This document shows, piece after piece, positions 16,334-24,886 of a stretch of 64,000 nt of DNA. Numbering within the stretch: position 1 is the first letter of the stretch; each line of letters begins with the position of its first letter. The DNA comes from Dechloromonas sp. CZR5 (GTDB taxonomy: Bacteria; Pseudomonadota; Gammaproteobacteria; Burkholderiales; Rhodocyclaceae). The DNA lies in NCBI RefSeq assembly GCF_008711155.1, contig NZ_VUYQ01000007.1, positions 1 to 64,000 of the forward strand. Reading direction: 5' to 3'. A program made the translations under genes and the position numbers. A model generated the notes under the pieces. The model searched no databases. It was given only the letters and a program-made list of their open reading frames with translations, and was not told where the DNA came from.

Positions 16334-18493
16334 TCAGTACTTTACCCGGGCGAAATAGGTTTTCTCGGCGGCTTCCAGCGCCTGGCGCACCGTGACGATC
16401 CCCTTGTCCTCGAGCAACTTGACCAGTTTCAGGAATACCTCACCGGTCGCCAGCGCATCCTCCAATGCATTGTGCCGGGTACCGATAGCGATGCCGAGGC
16501 GTTCGAGGATCACATCCAGCTTGTGCGATTCCTGGTTGGGATGCACCACGGCGGACAGCAGGAGCGTATCGAGCACCGGCTGCGTGAAGCGGATGCCCGT
16601 GCGCTCTTCCTTGAGCTGCAGGAAGCGCATGTCGAAGGCAGCATTGTGGGCAATCAGCACCGTGTCTTCACAGAATTCGTGGAAGGCGGGCAAAACGACA
16701 TCGATGTTCGGCTGGCCGCGCACCATGTCCTCGGTGATGCCGTGGATGGGGATGGATTCCGGCTTGAGCGGAATTTCCGGATCGACGATCTGGTTGAAGG
16801 TTTCCTGGCGCAGCAAGCGATTATTGACGATACGCGCCGCACCAACCTGAATGATCTCGTCGCCATTGGATGGCTCGAGACCGGTCGTCTCGGTATCGAA
16901 CACCGTGTAGGTCAACTCGGACAGCTTGCGATCCAGGTCGATGGACTTGTCTTCGAACTTGAACAGGTCGAAGTCGTAATACTCCGGGCGGCCGGTGACA
17001 TGGCGCTCCTCAACCACTTGCTCCGCTTCCGGAGTGGCCACCGGCAGGACGAACCGGAAGAAGGCCCGGTGCGCCGCCTTTTCGCGTTCGTACCAGATTT
17101 CGCCGCCATGGCGATCGATGACGTCGCGCAGGGTGAGCGGCGAACTCTCGCTGCCGATCTGCATCGACTCCATTTCCCACGTGTAGAAGGTTTCCGACGA
17201 CATGGCCGGGCCGGCCCAGATCAGATCAAGGTAAGCCAGCTTGCCGTTGGAAGTCAGCCGGAAGCGCAACTCGCGCGGCTCGTAGTGATCCTGCAATTTC
17301 GAGGCGAGCGAAACCAGCGCGAAGACCAGCGAGAAGCTATCGGCCTTGATCCACAGGTTGTCGTCCATTTCCTCGGTCTTGGTCGGCAGCTTGAGCTTGT
17401 CGTCGATGCGGCGCTGGGCGGCGGCGACGATATCGATACCGAGCACATCCTCGAGCGGCCAGCGCGTCTTGATGGCATCGGAAAACTGATTCATGGTCTG
17501 GTCGATCACCTGGCTGCGCTTGGCCACTTCGTCATCGATGACATGCAGGAAGCGTTGGCGCAATTCCGGCTCCATGTCCGGATAATCGATCAAATTGGCG
17601 ACCGCAGCCCGGATATTGCCGATCGCCGACCGGCTACCCTGGGTCAGCGTGTGCAAGGCCTGGTCGCGACGCTCCTCTTCCTCGATGCTGCGCGTGATGT
17701 TCTCGACAGTCAGCACGTAGCCCGACATCGATGCCTCGCGCGACTCGCCCGTCCCGCCCAGCACCGGCACCATCTGGATGCGCAGCAACTGGCCGCCGCG
17801 CGTGGTGGTGATGAAATTGGCGATCGCCGTCTTGCCGTTGGCCAGACGCAGGTGAATCACCTCGCGGGCATGCTCGACCTGGCTTTTTTCCAGGATCGAG
17901 AAGATCGAACGCCCCAGCCCGATCAGCGCCCCGCCGGCCACCGAGGTCGGCCCCTGGGACAGCGCCTTGAACTGCAGCCGGGCGCGGTTGTTGTAGAGCA
18001 GGATGCGTCCGTCGAGGTTGCAGACGACTACCGCCTGGGCCAACTCCGACATCAGCGCGGCCAAGCGGTTCTTTTCCTCCTCGACCGAGGCCTTGGCGCG
18101 GGCGATCTGGGAATCGACGTCATCCATCAGTGCGTCGCGCTGCTGCGCCAGGTCGTTGGCGGCCTGCGCCAGTTGCTGCACCTCGGGCGGACCTTCCGGC
18201 GCGACGCGGAAATTGCGGTTGGCCCCGAGCATCAGGCGCAGCGTCTCCGCCATGCGCAGCAAGCCTTCGACGTATTGCTTGAACAGCCTGTGCAACACCA
18301 ATACGCCGATCACGAAACCGAACAGCGTCATTATGGTACCGACCGGCAGTCGTGAAACCAGCAGCGCAGTCAGCATGTCGCGCTCGGCGTCCTTCATGTC
18401 CAGCCAGACAAGCAGCGATGTGACGACGAACGGCCCGGTCATCAGCAGACCGAGAACGACCACGGCGAGGATGAAACGATGTTTTGCCTTCAT
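16334..18493 (-). CDS. Membrane pseudo-kinase sensor fused to DnaQ-type 3'-5' exonuclease
   Basis: 719 residues. Two N-terminal membrane helices (RFILAVVVLGLLMTGPFVV; VGTIMTLFGFVIGVLVLHRL), a HAMP-like linker and coiled coil, a PAS-like domain (LAQAVVVCNLDGRILLYNNR to VLTVENITRS), a histidine-kinase-like region, then an exonuclease domain from about residue 525. The kinase H-box has no histidine (TQGSRSAIGNIRAAV) and the ATPase N-box is degraded (LVFALVSLASKL), so it is probably a pseudo-kinase. The exonuclease is intact: FDTETTGLEP (Asp533, Glu535), AHNAAFDMRF (Asp621), RHNALEDALA (His674, Asp679). ATG 18493 is chosen for its upstream GGGA. A membrane sensor regulating a nuclease is unusual; its RNA, DNA or nucleotide target is unknown. 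Confidence 0.88.
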   Translation of the reverse strand: MKAKHRFILAVVVLGLLMTGPFVVTSLLVWLDMKDAERDMLTALLVSRLPVGTIMTLFGFVIGVLVLHRLFKQYVEGLLRMAETLRLMLGANRNFRVAPEGPPEVQQLAQAANDLAQQRDALMDDVDSQIARAKASVEEEKNRLAALMSELAQAVVVCNLDGRILLYNNRARLQFKALSQGPTSVAGGALIGLGRSIFSILEKSQVEHAREVIHLRLANGKTAIANFITTTRGGQLLRIQMVPVLGGTGESREASMSGYVLTVENITRSIEEEERRDQALHTLTQGSRSAIGNIRAAVANLIDYPDMEPELRQRFLHVIDDEVAKRSQVIDQTMNQFSDAIKTRWPLEDVLGIDIVAAAQRRIDDKLKLPTKTEEMDDNLWIKADSFSLVFALVSLASKLQDHYEPRELRFRLTSNGKLAYLDLIWAGPAMSSETFYTWEMESMQIGSESSPLTLRDVIDRHGGEIWYEREKAAHRAFFRFVLPVATPEAEQVVEERHVTGRPEYYDFDLFKFEDKSIDLDRKLSELTYTVFDTETTGLEPSNGDEIIQVGAARIVNNRLLRQETFNQIVDPEIPLKPESIPIHGITEDMVRGQPNIDVVLPAFHEFCEDTVLIAHNAAFDMRFLQLKEERTGIRFTQPVLDTLLLSAVVHPNQESHKLDVILERLGIAIGTRHNALEDALATGEVFLKLVKLLEDKGIVTVRQALEAAEKTYFARVKY

Positions 18494-18560
18494 GACAGGC
18501 ATCCCAGAATGGTTGGTTATCGTTACAGGCGTTCCGGCGACAGGCCGGAAGATTCCGGCA

Positions 18561-18932
18561 TCAGGCCGTACCGAGCATGCCCTTGACCTTGACCACCAGG
18601 TCCTTGGTCGAGAATGGCTTGGTAACGTAGGCATCGGCACCGATGGCCAGCCCCTTGGCCACCTCGGTCTCCCGTCCCTTGGCAGTGAGCATGACGACCA
18701 GCAGCCCGGCCTTTTCCGGGTCGGCACGCAAGGCTTCGCAGACTTCGAAGCCTGATTTCTTCGGCATCATGACGTCGAGCAGGACGAGATCGGGCCGGAA
18801 GCTGTCCACCTTGGCGAGCGCCTCTTCGCCATCGACGGCGACGGCGACCTCGAAACCTTCCTTCTTCATCAGGAATTCGAGAGAAATGACGATGTTGGGT
18901 TCGTCATCGACGATGAGGATTTTTTTGGTCAT
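18561..18932 (-). CDS. Single-domain response regulator (CheY-like)
   Basis: A 123-residue receiver with the acidic pair in ILIVDDEPNI, phospho-acceptor Asp in LVLLDVMMPKKSGFEV, Thr in VMLTAKG and Lys in VTKPFSTKDL, all intact. There is no DNA-binding output, unlike the LuxR-type CrbR that partners CrbS elsewhere, so it probably signals by protein contact, for example to the downstream exonuclease fusion. It lies 18 bp after the CrbS-like kinase. Confidence 0.92.
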   Translation of the reverse strand: MTKKILIVDDEPNIVISLEFLMKKEGFEVAVAVDGEEALAKVDSFRPDLVLLDVMMPKKSGFEVCEALRADPEKAGLLVVMLTAKGRETEVAKGLAIGADAYVTKPFSTKDLVVKVKGMLGTA

Positions 18933-18950
18933 GCGTTTAGTCTCCCTTTG

Positions 18951-21665
18951 TTATTCCTCCGATGCCGGCAGCGGCACCGTGAAAATGAAATTCGCACCCT
19001 CTCCCGGGTGGCTTTCAACCCAAAGCTTACCACCGAAATATTCGATGATCTGCCGGCTGATCGGCAGGCCGAGGCCTGTGCCCTGCGGTTTGTCGGTCAG
19101 GGTATTTCCCCCCTGGCGGAATTTCTCGAAAATGAGGTCACATTCCTCTGCGGTCAGACCCGGGCCGTTGTCACTCACCTCGACGCGAACCATGTTGCCG
19201 TCGACGCCGACCCGGACATGCACCCGGCCAGTTTGCGCCGGCACGAACTTGACGGCATTCGATAGCAGGTTGATCAAGACCTGGGTCAGGCGGTCGCTGT
19301 CGGCCAGCACCACCGGACCGGTTGGCGGAATATCGCCCTCCAGCGCAACGCCTTTCTCGCAGAACAATTGCTCGAGCGACCCCATCGTCTCGCGGGCAAT
19401 CGCACCGATATCGACGTCGCCCGTCGTCCATTCGGCCTGCCCCGACTCCAGCTTGGCCATGTCGAGAATCTGGTTGATCAGGCGCGTCAGGCGCTCCGTT
19501 TCATTGACGATGATGCCGAGGAAGCGCCGCCGGTTGGTCAGGTCGATGCGCGGGTCTTCATGCAGCATTTCCGACAGCGCCCGGATCGAGGTAAGCGGTG
19601 TGCGCAATTCGTGCGTCACCGTGGATATGAAGTCATCCTTCATGCGGTCCACTTCGCGCAGACGCTCGTTCGCTTCGCGCAATTCACTGGTCGCCGCTTC
19701 CAGCGCCTGCTGCTTGGTCTCCAGTTCCCGGCTGTAGGCACGGACCTGGGTGGCCTCGTCGAGGATGTCGAGGACCTCGTCCAGCCCGAGATCCTCCTCC
19801 TCGGCCACCGAAGCGACCATTACCCGAGCGCTGGCCGAACCGATGGCGCCCGCCAGTTCGGCCTCGGCGAAGTGAACGAACTCGGCATCGACCGGCAGTT
19901 GATGCCAGTCACCGACACCCCGGCTTCGAGCGTAGAGGGCCAGCTGTTGCTGGGCTCGACCGGCGCCAAGAAAGCGCTCGAGCAAACGGACCAAGGCGCC
20001 CAGCGAGGCCTTGCCGCGCCATAGCCGTGCCTCGGCACTACGGCGGTCGAAGCGGAAGACATCGACGAAACGCTCGGCCTGGCTGGCCTCGACCGCATCA
20101 GGGCGGGAACTCAGGGAGACCAAGATGTAGCAGCCGATATTGGCGAGCATGCTCCACCACAGGCAATGCGAAATCTCGTCCATGCCACCCAGCCCAAACA
20201 GCACTTGTGCCTTGAGCCACGGGATGCCGAACAGCCCCTGCTCGACGAAGCCGCTGGAAATCCAGCCCGACTTGGCAAACGACGGCAACAGCAAGGTGTA
20301 CAGCCAGACGACGAACCCGGCCGACAGCCCGGCCACGGCGCCGGCGCGCGTCCCCTGCTTCCAGTACATGCCGCCGAACATGGCCGGTGCAAACTGGGCA
20401 ACGGCGGCAAAGGAGATCAGCCCGATGCCGACCAGCGCGTAAGCCTCGCCGGCCGCCCGGAAATAGATGTAGCCGAGCAGCACGATCAAGGCAATGGCGA
20501 CACGCCGGATGCCGATGAGCACCCCCGACAGATCCTGATGATGCCGTGCCTGCAGCCAGGCCGAACGCAACAGCCAGGGCATGACCAAGTCGTTGCAGAC
20601 CATGGTCGAGAGGGCGATGGTCTCGACGATGACCATACCGGTGGCTGCCGACAGCCCGCCGATGAAGGCCAGCAGCGCCAGCGATTCGGCACCGCGAGCC
20701 AAAGGCAGGGTCAGCACGAAGGTATCGGAATTCATCCCCTGACCGTCGAAATGCAGCAAACCGCCGAGCGCCAGCGGCAAGACGAAGATGTTGATGAGCA
20801 GCAGATAGAGCGGAAACAGCCAGACCGCCCGTTTGACGTGCGATTCATCCACATTCTCGACGACGACGATCTGGAACTGGCGCGGCAGGAAAACGATGGC
20901 CAGCCCGGACAAAACGATCAAGGCTGTCCAGGTTCCGGCGCGCGACGAATCGAGTTGCAGCAGACGTCCGAGATCGGCTGTCGCCGCCGCTCGCTGGAAC
21001 AGATCGCCCAGACCACCGAACATGCCGTAGGTGACGAAGAGTCCGACTGCCATGAAAGCGATCAGTTTGACCACCGATTCGAAGGCAACGGCGGCCACCA
21101 TCCCCTCGTGGCGCTCCGTGGCATCGAGGTGACGCGTTCCGAACAGGATGGAAAAAAGCGCCAGGATGACGGCGATCAGGAAAGTCGAATCCAGCCCCAG
21201 CCAGACGCCGCTACGCCCCGAATGCTCGAGCAAAACATCGACGCTGGCCGCCATCGCCTTGAGTTGCAGCGCAATGTAGGGCACCACCCCGATCACCGCG
21301 ATGATCGTCACCATCCCCGCCAGCAATTGGCTCTTGCCGTAACGTGACGCGATGAAGTCGGCAATCGACGTGATGCGCTGCGCCTTGCTGATGCGGATCA
21401 TCTTGATGATCACGCCGACGAACAGCAGCATCAGCGTCGGCCCCAGATAGATGGTCAGGAAGGAGAGGCCGCCCGAGGTCGCGCGACCGACGCTGCCGTA
21501 GAAGGTCCAGGAGGTGCAATAGACTGCCAGCGACAGCGCGTAGACGTTGGCCGAGATGATCGACTTGCCGGCATCCGCCCGCGCATCGCCGAAACGGGCG
21601 ACAGCGAACAGCAGCCCGAGATAGGCCACCGACAACAGCGCGATGAACCAGCCTGAAAGCACCAC
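18951..21665 (-). CDS. CrbS-like hybrid: SSS transporter domain + STAC + histidine kinase
   Basis: 904 residues. The N-terminal 560 or so form a sodium:solute-symporter-like membrane domain (ANVYALSLAVYCTSWTFYGS, ITSIADFIASRYGKSQLLAG, VFLPRQFQIVVVENVDESHV). A STAC domain follows (RFLGAGRAQQQLALYARSRG), then coiled coil, a HisKA domain with THELRTPLTSIRALSEML, and an ATPase with NLLSNAVKF, DNGPGL and GTGLGLPISRQI. All kinase motifs are intact and no receiver is fused. CrbS proteins sense acetate and induce acs in Vibrio and Pseudomonas; acs lies directly upstream here. The GTG start follows the stop of the 64-residue gene without a gap. Confidence 0.9.
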   Translation of the reverse strand: MVLSGWFIALLSVAYLGLLFAVARFGDARADAGKSIISANVYALSLAVYCTSWTFYGSVGRATSGGLSFLTIYLGPTLMLLFVGVIIKMIRISKAQRITSIADFIASRYGKSQLLAGMVTIIAVIGVVPYIALQLKAMAASVDVLLEHSGRSGVWLGLDSTFLIAVILALFSILFGTRHLDATERHEGMVAAVAFESVVKLIAFMAVGLFVTYGMFGGLGDLFQRAAATADLGRLLQLDSSRAGTWTALIVLSGLAIVFLPRQFQIVVVENVDESHVKRAVWLFPLYLLLINIFVLPLALGGLLHFDGQGMNSDTFVLTLPLARGAESLALLAFIGGLSAATGMVIVETIALSTMVCNDLVMPWLLRSAWLQARHHQDLSGVLIGIRRVAIALIVLLGYIYFRAAGEAYALVGIGLISFAAVAQFAPAMFGGMYWKQGTRAGAVAGLSAGFVVWLYTLLLPSFAKSGWISSGFVEQGLFGIPWLKAQVLFGLGGMDEISHCLWWSMLANIGCYILVSLSSRPDAVEASQAERFVDVFRFDRRSAEARLWRGKASLGALVRLLERFLGAGRAQQQLALYARSRGVGDWHQLPVDAEFVHFAEAELAGAIGSASARVMVASVAEEEDLGLDEVLDILDEATQVRAYSRELETKQQALEAATSELREANERLREVDRMKDDFISTVTHELRTPLTSIRALSEMLHEDPRIDLTNRRRFLGIIVNETERLTRLINQILDMAKLESGQAEWTTGDVDIGAIARETMGSLEQLFCEKGVALEGDIPPTGPVVLADSDRLTQVLINLLSNAVKFVPAQTGRVHVRVGVDGNMVRVEVSDNGPGLTAEECDLIFEKFRQGGNTLTDKPQGTGLGLPISRQIIEYFGGKLWVESHPGEGANFIFTVPLPASEE

Positions 21666-21860
21666 TTACTTGCTCCGTCTTTCGGCAACCCAGGCCGCCA
21701 GACCGATCAGTCCGGCCCACACGCCGAAAAGATAGAGGTAGCCGGCCGGAATTCCCCACAGGCTGCCGCCGGGCAGGCTGAGCAAGGGATAAGTCAGCAA
21801 AGGAACGCCAAGCAGGCCGAGCGCTGCCAGCCGCTGGCGGGTCGGGCTCGCCCTTTTCAT
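21666..21860 (-). CDS. Small two-helix membrane protein (64 aa)
   Basis: MKRASPTRQRLAALGLLGVP begins the first of two hydrophobic stretches; GYLYLFGVWAGLIGLAAWVA is the second, with the tail ERRSK. No family name is certain. Its ATG overlaps the stop of the 35-residue leader frame (ATGA) and its stop abuts the GTG of the CrbS-like gene, so the three are probably translated in sequence. Possibly an accessory subunit of the transporter-like sensor. Confidence 0.7.
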   Translation of the reverse strand: MKRASPTRQRLAALGLLGVPLLTYPLLSLPGGSLWGIPAGYLYLFGVWAGLIGLAAWVAERRSK

Positions 21861-21964
21861 GATCCATTCCGCAATAATAAAAACGGCCGGCACGCCAAGC
21901 GTGCCAGCCGTTCGGGAATGCAGTCTGATGCGACCACACGGGAGGCCACCTTATGGGCGACCAT
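21857..21964 (-). CDS. Possible 35-aa leader ORF with embedded terminator
   Basis: ATG 21964 follows a near-perfect AAGGAGGAG ribosome-binding site; the peptide starts MVAHKVASRVVASDC and ends PFLLLRNGS, the stop overlapping the next ATG. An intrinsic terminator (21873-21910) lies inside codons 19-30. Translation of the frame would cover the hairpin and let transcription proceed, while poor translation would stop it, so the design looks like a translation-dependent switch. It may alternatively be a plain small protein. The 136 bases before it (21965-22100) contain two inverted repeats (CCGGGTTT...AAACCCGG and CAATCC-AC-GGATTG) and no further gene. Confidence 0.5.
   Translation of the reverse strand: MVAHKVASRVVASDCIPERLARLACRPFLLLRNGS
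21873..21910 (-). terminator. Terminator inside the leader ORF before the CrbS-like genes
   Basis: On the minus strand CGGCTGGCACGC (21910-21899) pairs with GCGTGCCGGCCG (21895-21884, one U-G) around a 3-base loop, followed by TTTTTATTATT. This is the strongest hairpin in the acs to crbS-like interval. Confidence 0.8.
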
Positions 21965-22100
21965 TGTCTCCTCCTTGCCCCTTGTTCTATCAGGATGACG
22001 TGGCAAGCGCGCCATCCCTGTTGATCGTGTCAGGCGTTCAATCCGTGGATTGTCCGCCGGCGACCGGGTTTCACCGTAGGCAAAACCCGGCACGTTCGCC

Positions 22101-24062
22101 TTAGCCCTTCAGCTGTTCCAGAATGGCCGGGTTCTCCAGGGTCGAGGTGTCCTGCGTGAGTTCCTCGCCCTTGGCCAGGCCACGGAGCAGACGGCGCATG
22201 ATCTTGCCGGAACGGGTCTTCGGCAGGTTGTCGCCGAAACGGATGTCCTTCGGCTTGGCGATCGGACCGATTTCCTTGCCAACCCAGTCGGACAGTTCCT
22301 TGACGATGCGCTTGGCATCGTCGCCGGTCGGGCGAGCGCCCTTCAGTACCACGAAGGCGACGATGGCTTCACCGGTCAGGTCGTCCGGACGGCCGACGAC
22401 GGCAGCCTCGGCAACCAGCGGGTTGGCAACCAGCGCGGATTCGATTTCCATGGTGCCCATGCGGTGACCGGAAACGTTCAGTACGTCGTCGATACGGCCG
22501 GTAATCGTGAAATAGCCGGTTTCCGCATCGCGGATCGCACCGTCGCCCGCCAGGTAGTACTTGCCCTGGAAGTCGGCCGGGTAGTAGGACTTCACGAAAC
22601 GCTCCGGATCGCCCCAGATGGTGCGGATCATCGACGGCCACGGCTTCTTGCAGACCAGGATACCGCCCTGGCCCCACGGCAGGTCGGCACCGGTCTCATC
22701 GACCACGGCGAACTGGATACCCGGGAACGGCAGGGTGCAGGAGCCCGGAACCAGCGGGGTGGCCCCCGGCAGCGGGGTGATCATGTGGCCGCCGGTTTCG
22801 GTCTGCCAGAAGGTGTCGACAATCGGGCAGCGACCGCCGCCGACGTTGTCGTAATACCACTGCCAGGCGGCCGGGTTGATCGGCTCGCCGACCGAACCCA
22901 GGATGCGCAGGGAGGACAGGTTGTAGCTCTTCGGATGCACGGCGGCATTCGAATCGGCCGCCTTGATCAGCGAACGGATCGCGGTCGGCGCGGTATAGAA
23001 GATGGTCGCCTTGTGGTCCTGGATCATCTTCCAGAAACGGCCGGCATCCGGGTAGGTCGGCACGCCTTCGAAGACGATTTCGGTGGCGCCGCAGGCCAGC
23101 GGGCCATAGGTGATGTAGGTGTGGCCGGTCACCCAGCCGATGTCGGCCGTACACCAGAAGGTATCCGTCGGCTTGATGTCGAAGGTCCACTTCATGGTCA
23201 GGATGGCGTGCAGCAGATAGCCGCCGGTGGAGTGCTGGACACCCTTCGGCTTGCCGGTGGAACCCGAGGTGTAGAGCAGGAACAGCGGGTGTTCGGCTTC
23301 GACCCATTCCGGCTCGCAGGTTTCCGGCTGGTTGGCCAGACCGTCGTGCAGCCACTCGTCGCGGCCGGCAACCATGTTGCAATCGCCACCGGTGCGCTTG
23401 AAGACGATGACGCTCTTGACGGATTCACAACCGCCCATGGAGAAGGCTTCGTCGGCGATCGGCTTCAGCGGAATGGCCTTGCCGCCGCGGAACTGGCCAT
23501 CGGAGGTGATCAGCATGACAGCGCCGGCGTCGTTGATACGATCGCGCAACGACTGGGCGGAGAAGCCGCCGAAAACGATGGAGTGCGGGGCGCCGATACG
23601 GGCACAGGCCTGCATGGCAACGATGCCTTCGACGGTCATCGGCAGGTAGATGACGACGCGGTCACCCTTCTTGACACCCTTGGAACGCAGCAGGTTGGCC
23701 ATCTTGCAAACCTTGGCCAGCAGTTCCTTGTAGGTGACCTTGGTTACTTCGCCGTTGTCGGCTTCGAAGATGATGGCGACCTTGTCGCCCAGGCCGGCTT
23801 CAACATTGCGGTCGAGACAGTTGTAGGAAACGTTCAGCTTGCCGTCGGCAAACCACTTGAAGAACGGAGCATTGGACTCATCGAGAACCTGGGTGAATGG
23901 GGTTTTCCAGCTGATGAATTCGCGGGCACGCTTGGCCCAGAAACCTTCGTAGTCGGCTTCTGCTTCCGCGCACAGCGCCTTGTAGGCGTCCATCCCGGAA
24001 ACCGCCGCGTTCTTGACGATTTCGTCAGACGGATAAATAAGCTGCACGGACTCATTCGACAT
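22101..24062 (-). CDS. acs: Acetyl-CoA synthetase
   Basis: A 653-residue AMP-forming enzyme that activates acetate to acetyl-CoA. Motifs in order: [35 protein letters not shown]-loop-like [57 protein letters not shown], and C-terminal [14 protein letters not shown] whose Lys is the known acetylation/regulation site. ATG 24062 has a perfect GAGGAGAAGAAT leader; an in-frame ATG 27 bases upstream is unlikely. It heads the 14-kb minus-strand acetate block; a hairpin terminator separates it from the sensor genes. Confidence 0.97.
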   Translation of the reverse strand: MSNESVQLIYPSDEIVKNAAVSGMDAYKALCAEAEADYEGFWAKRAREFISWKTPFTQVLDESNAPFFKWFADGKLNVSYNCLDRNVEAGLGDKVAIIFEADNGEVTKVTYKELLAKVCKMANLLRSKGVKKGDRVVIYLPMTVEGIVAMQACARIGAPHSIVFGGFSAQSLRDRINDAGAVMLITSDGQFRGGKAIPLKPIADEAFSMGGCESVKSVIVFKRTGGDCNMVAGRDEWLHDGLANQPETCEPEWVEAEHPLFLLYTSGSTGKPKGVQHSTGGYLLHAILTMKWTFDIKPTDTFWCTADIGWVTGHTYITYGPLACGATEIVFEGVPTYPDAGRFWKMIQDHKATIFYTAPTAIRSLIKAADSNAAVHPKSYNLSSLRILGSVGEPINPAAWQWYYDNVGGGRCPIVDTFWQTETGGHMITPLPGATPLVPGSCTLPFPGIQFAVVDETGADLPWGQGGILVCKKPWPSMIRTIWGDPERFVKSYYPADFQGKYYLAGDGAIRDAETGYFTITGRIDDVLNVSGHRMGTMEIESALVANPLVAEAAVVGRPDDLTGEAIVAFVVLKGARPTGDDAKRIVKELSDWVGKEIGPIAKPKDIRFGDNLPKTRSGKIMRRLLRGLAKGEELTQDTSTLENPAILEQLKG

Positions 24063-24333
24063 ATTCTTCTCCTCTGCGGTACTTCGCAATTATGTTGAAA
24101 CAACCGATCGGATCTCGGGTTTTCCCCCGGGACGCTTAAAGCCGCGCAAGCTGGAGAACACCTCATTCCCCTCGCCAGCGTTGAGGCGGCATTAGACCGG
24201 GATAATCTTACAAAGGACTTACGAAATCACGCTGCGCCGCAACAATTCAGGCACCTTCCATGACAGCGGACAAGCCCCCCGGTAGACACATACCCCGTGG
24301 TAAACTCGTCACCCCCAATCACCCCCTCCCCCG

Positions 24334-24873
24334 ATGATGAGTTCGCCCGTCAAATCCCTCGAATCGTTCATCTTTGCCAGCCGCTGGATTCAGGCTCCGC
24401 TCTACGTCGGCCTGATCGTTGCCCAGGTGGTTTACTGCTGGCTGTTCATGGTCGAGTTGAGCCATCTGGTAGCCGGCGCCTTCGGCCCGCACCACATGAC
24501 CGAAACCGACGTCATGCTGATCGTCCTCGGCCTGATCGACGTGGTGATGATCGCCAACCTGCTGGTCATGGTCATTGTCGGCGGCTACGAAACCTTCGTT
24601 TCGCGCCTCGACCTCGACGACCATCCTGACCAACCGGAATGGCTGTCGCACGTCAATGCCGGCGTCCTCAAGATCAAGCTGTCGACCGCCATCATCGGCA
24701 TTTCATCCATCCACCTGCTGAAGAGCTTCATCAACGCCGCCAACCTGACGGAGCACACGCTGATGTGGCAGGTCATCATTCACGTCGTATTCCTTTTCTC
24801 CGCCCTGGCCATGGCGCTTGTCGACAAGACCATGACCCAGACCCTCGCCTTGCAACATCAAAAAAATCACTGA
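24334..24873 (+). CDS. YqhA/UPF0114 family membrane protein
   Basis: 179 residues with four hydrophobic segments; the family signature is visible in [52 protein letters not shown] and [19 protein letters not shown]. The function of this inner-membrane family is unknown. ATG 24334 or 24337 may be the start. It lies 13 bp before the fumarase gene on the same strand. The region 24063-24333 before it is non-coding and must hold the acs promoter (minus) and this gene's promoter; I could not place them reliably. Confidence 0.9.
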   Translation: MMSSPVKSLESFIFASRWIQAPLYVGLIVAQVVYCWLFMVELSHLVAGAFGPHHMTETDVMLIVLGLIDVVMIANLLVMVIVGGYETFVSRLDLDDHPDQPEWLSHVNAGVLKIKLSTAIIGISSIHLLKSFINAANLTEHTLMWQVIIHVVFLFSALAMALVDKTMTQTLALQHQKNH

Positions 24874-24886
24874 CCCGGAGTTGTGC

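Noticed and set aside
16202..18355. 717-codon plus-strand open frame opposite the exonuclease fusion
   Set aside because: Antisense shadow; no motif or ribosome site, while the minus strand has intact exonuclease and PAS-like domains.
21965..22100. Known metabolite or cyclic-di-GMP riboswitch before the acetate sensor
   Set aside because: Hairpins exist, but no conserved riboswitch core that I know can be recognised.
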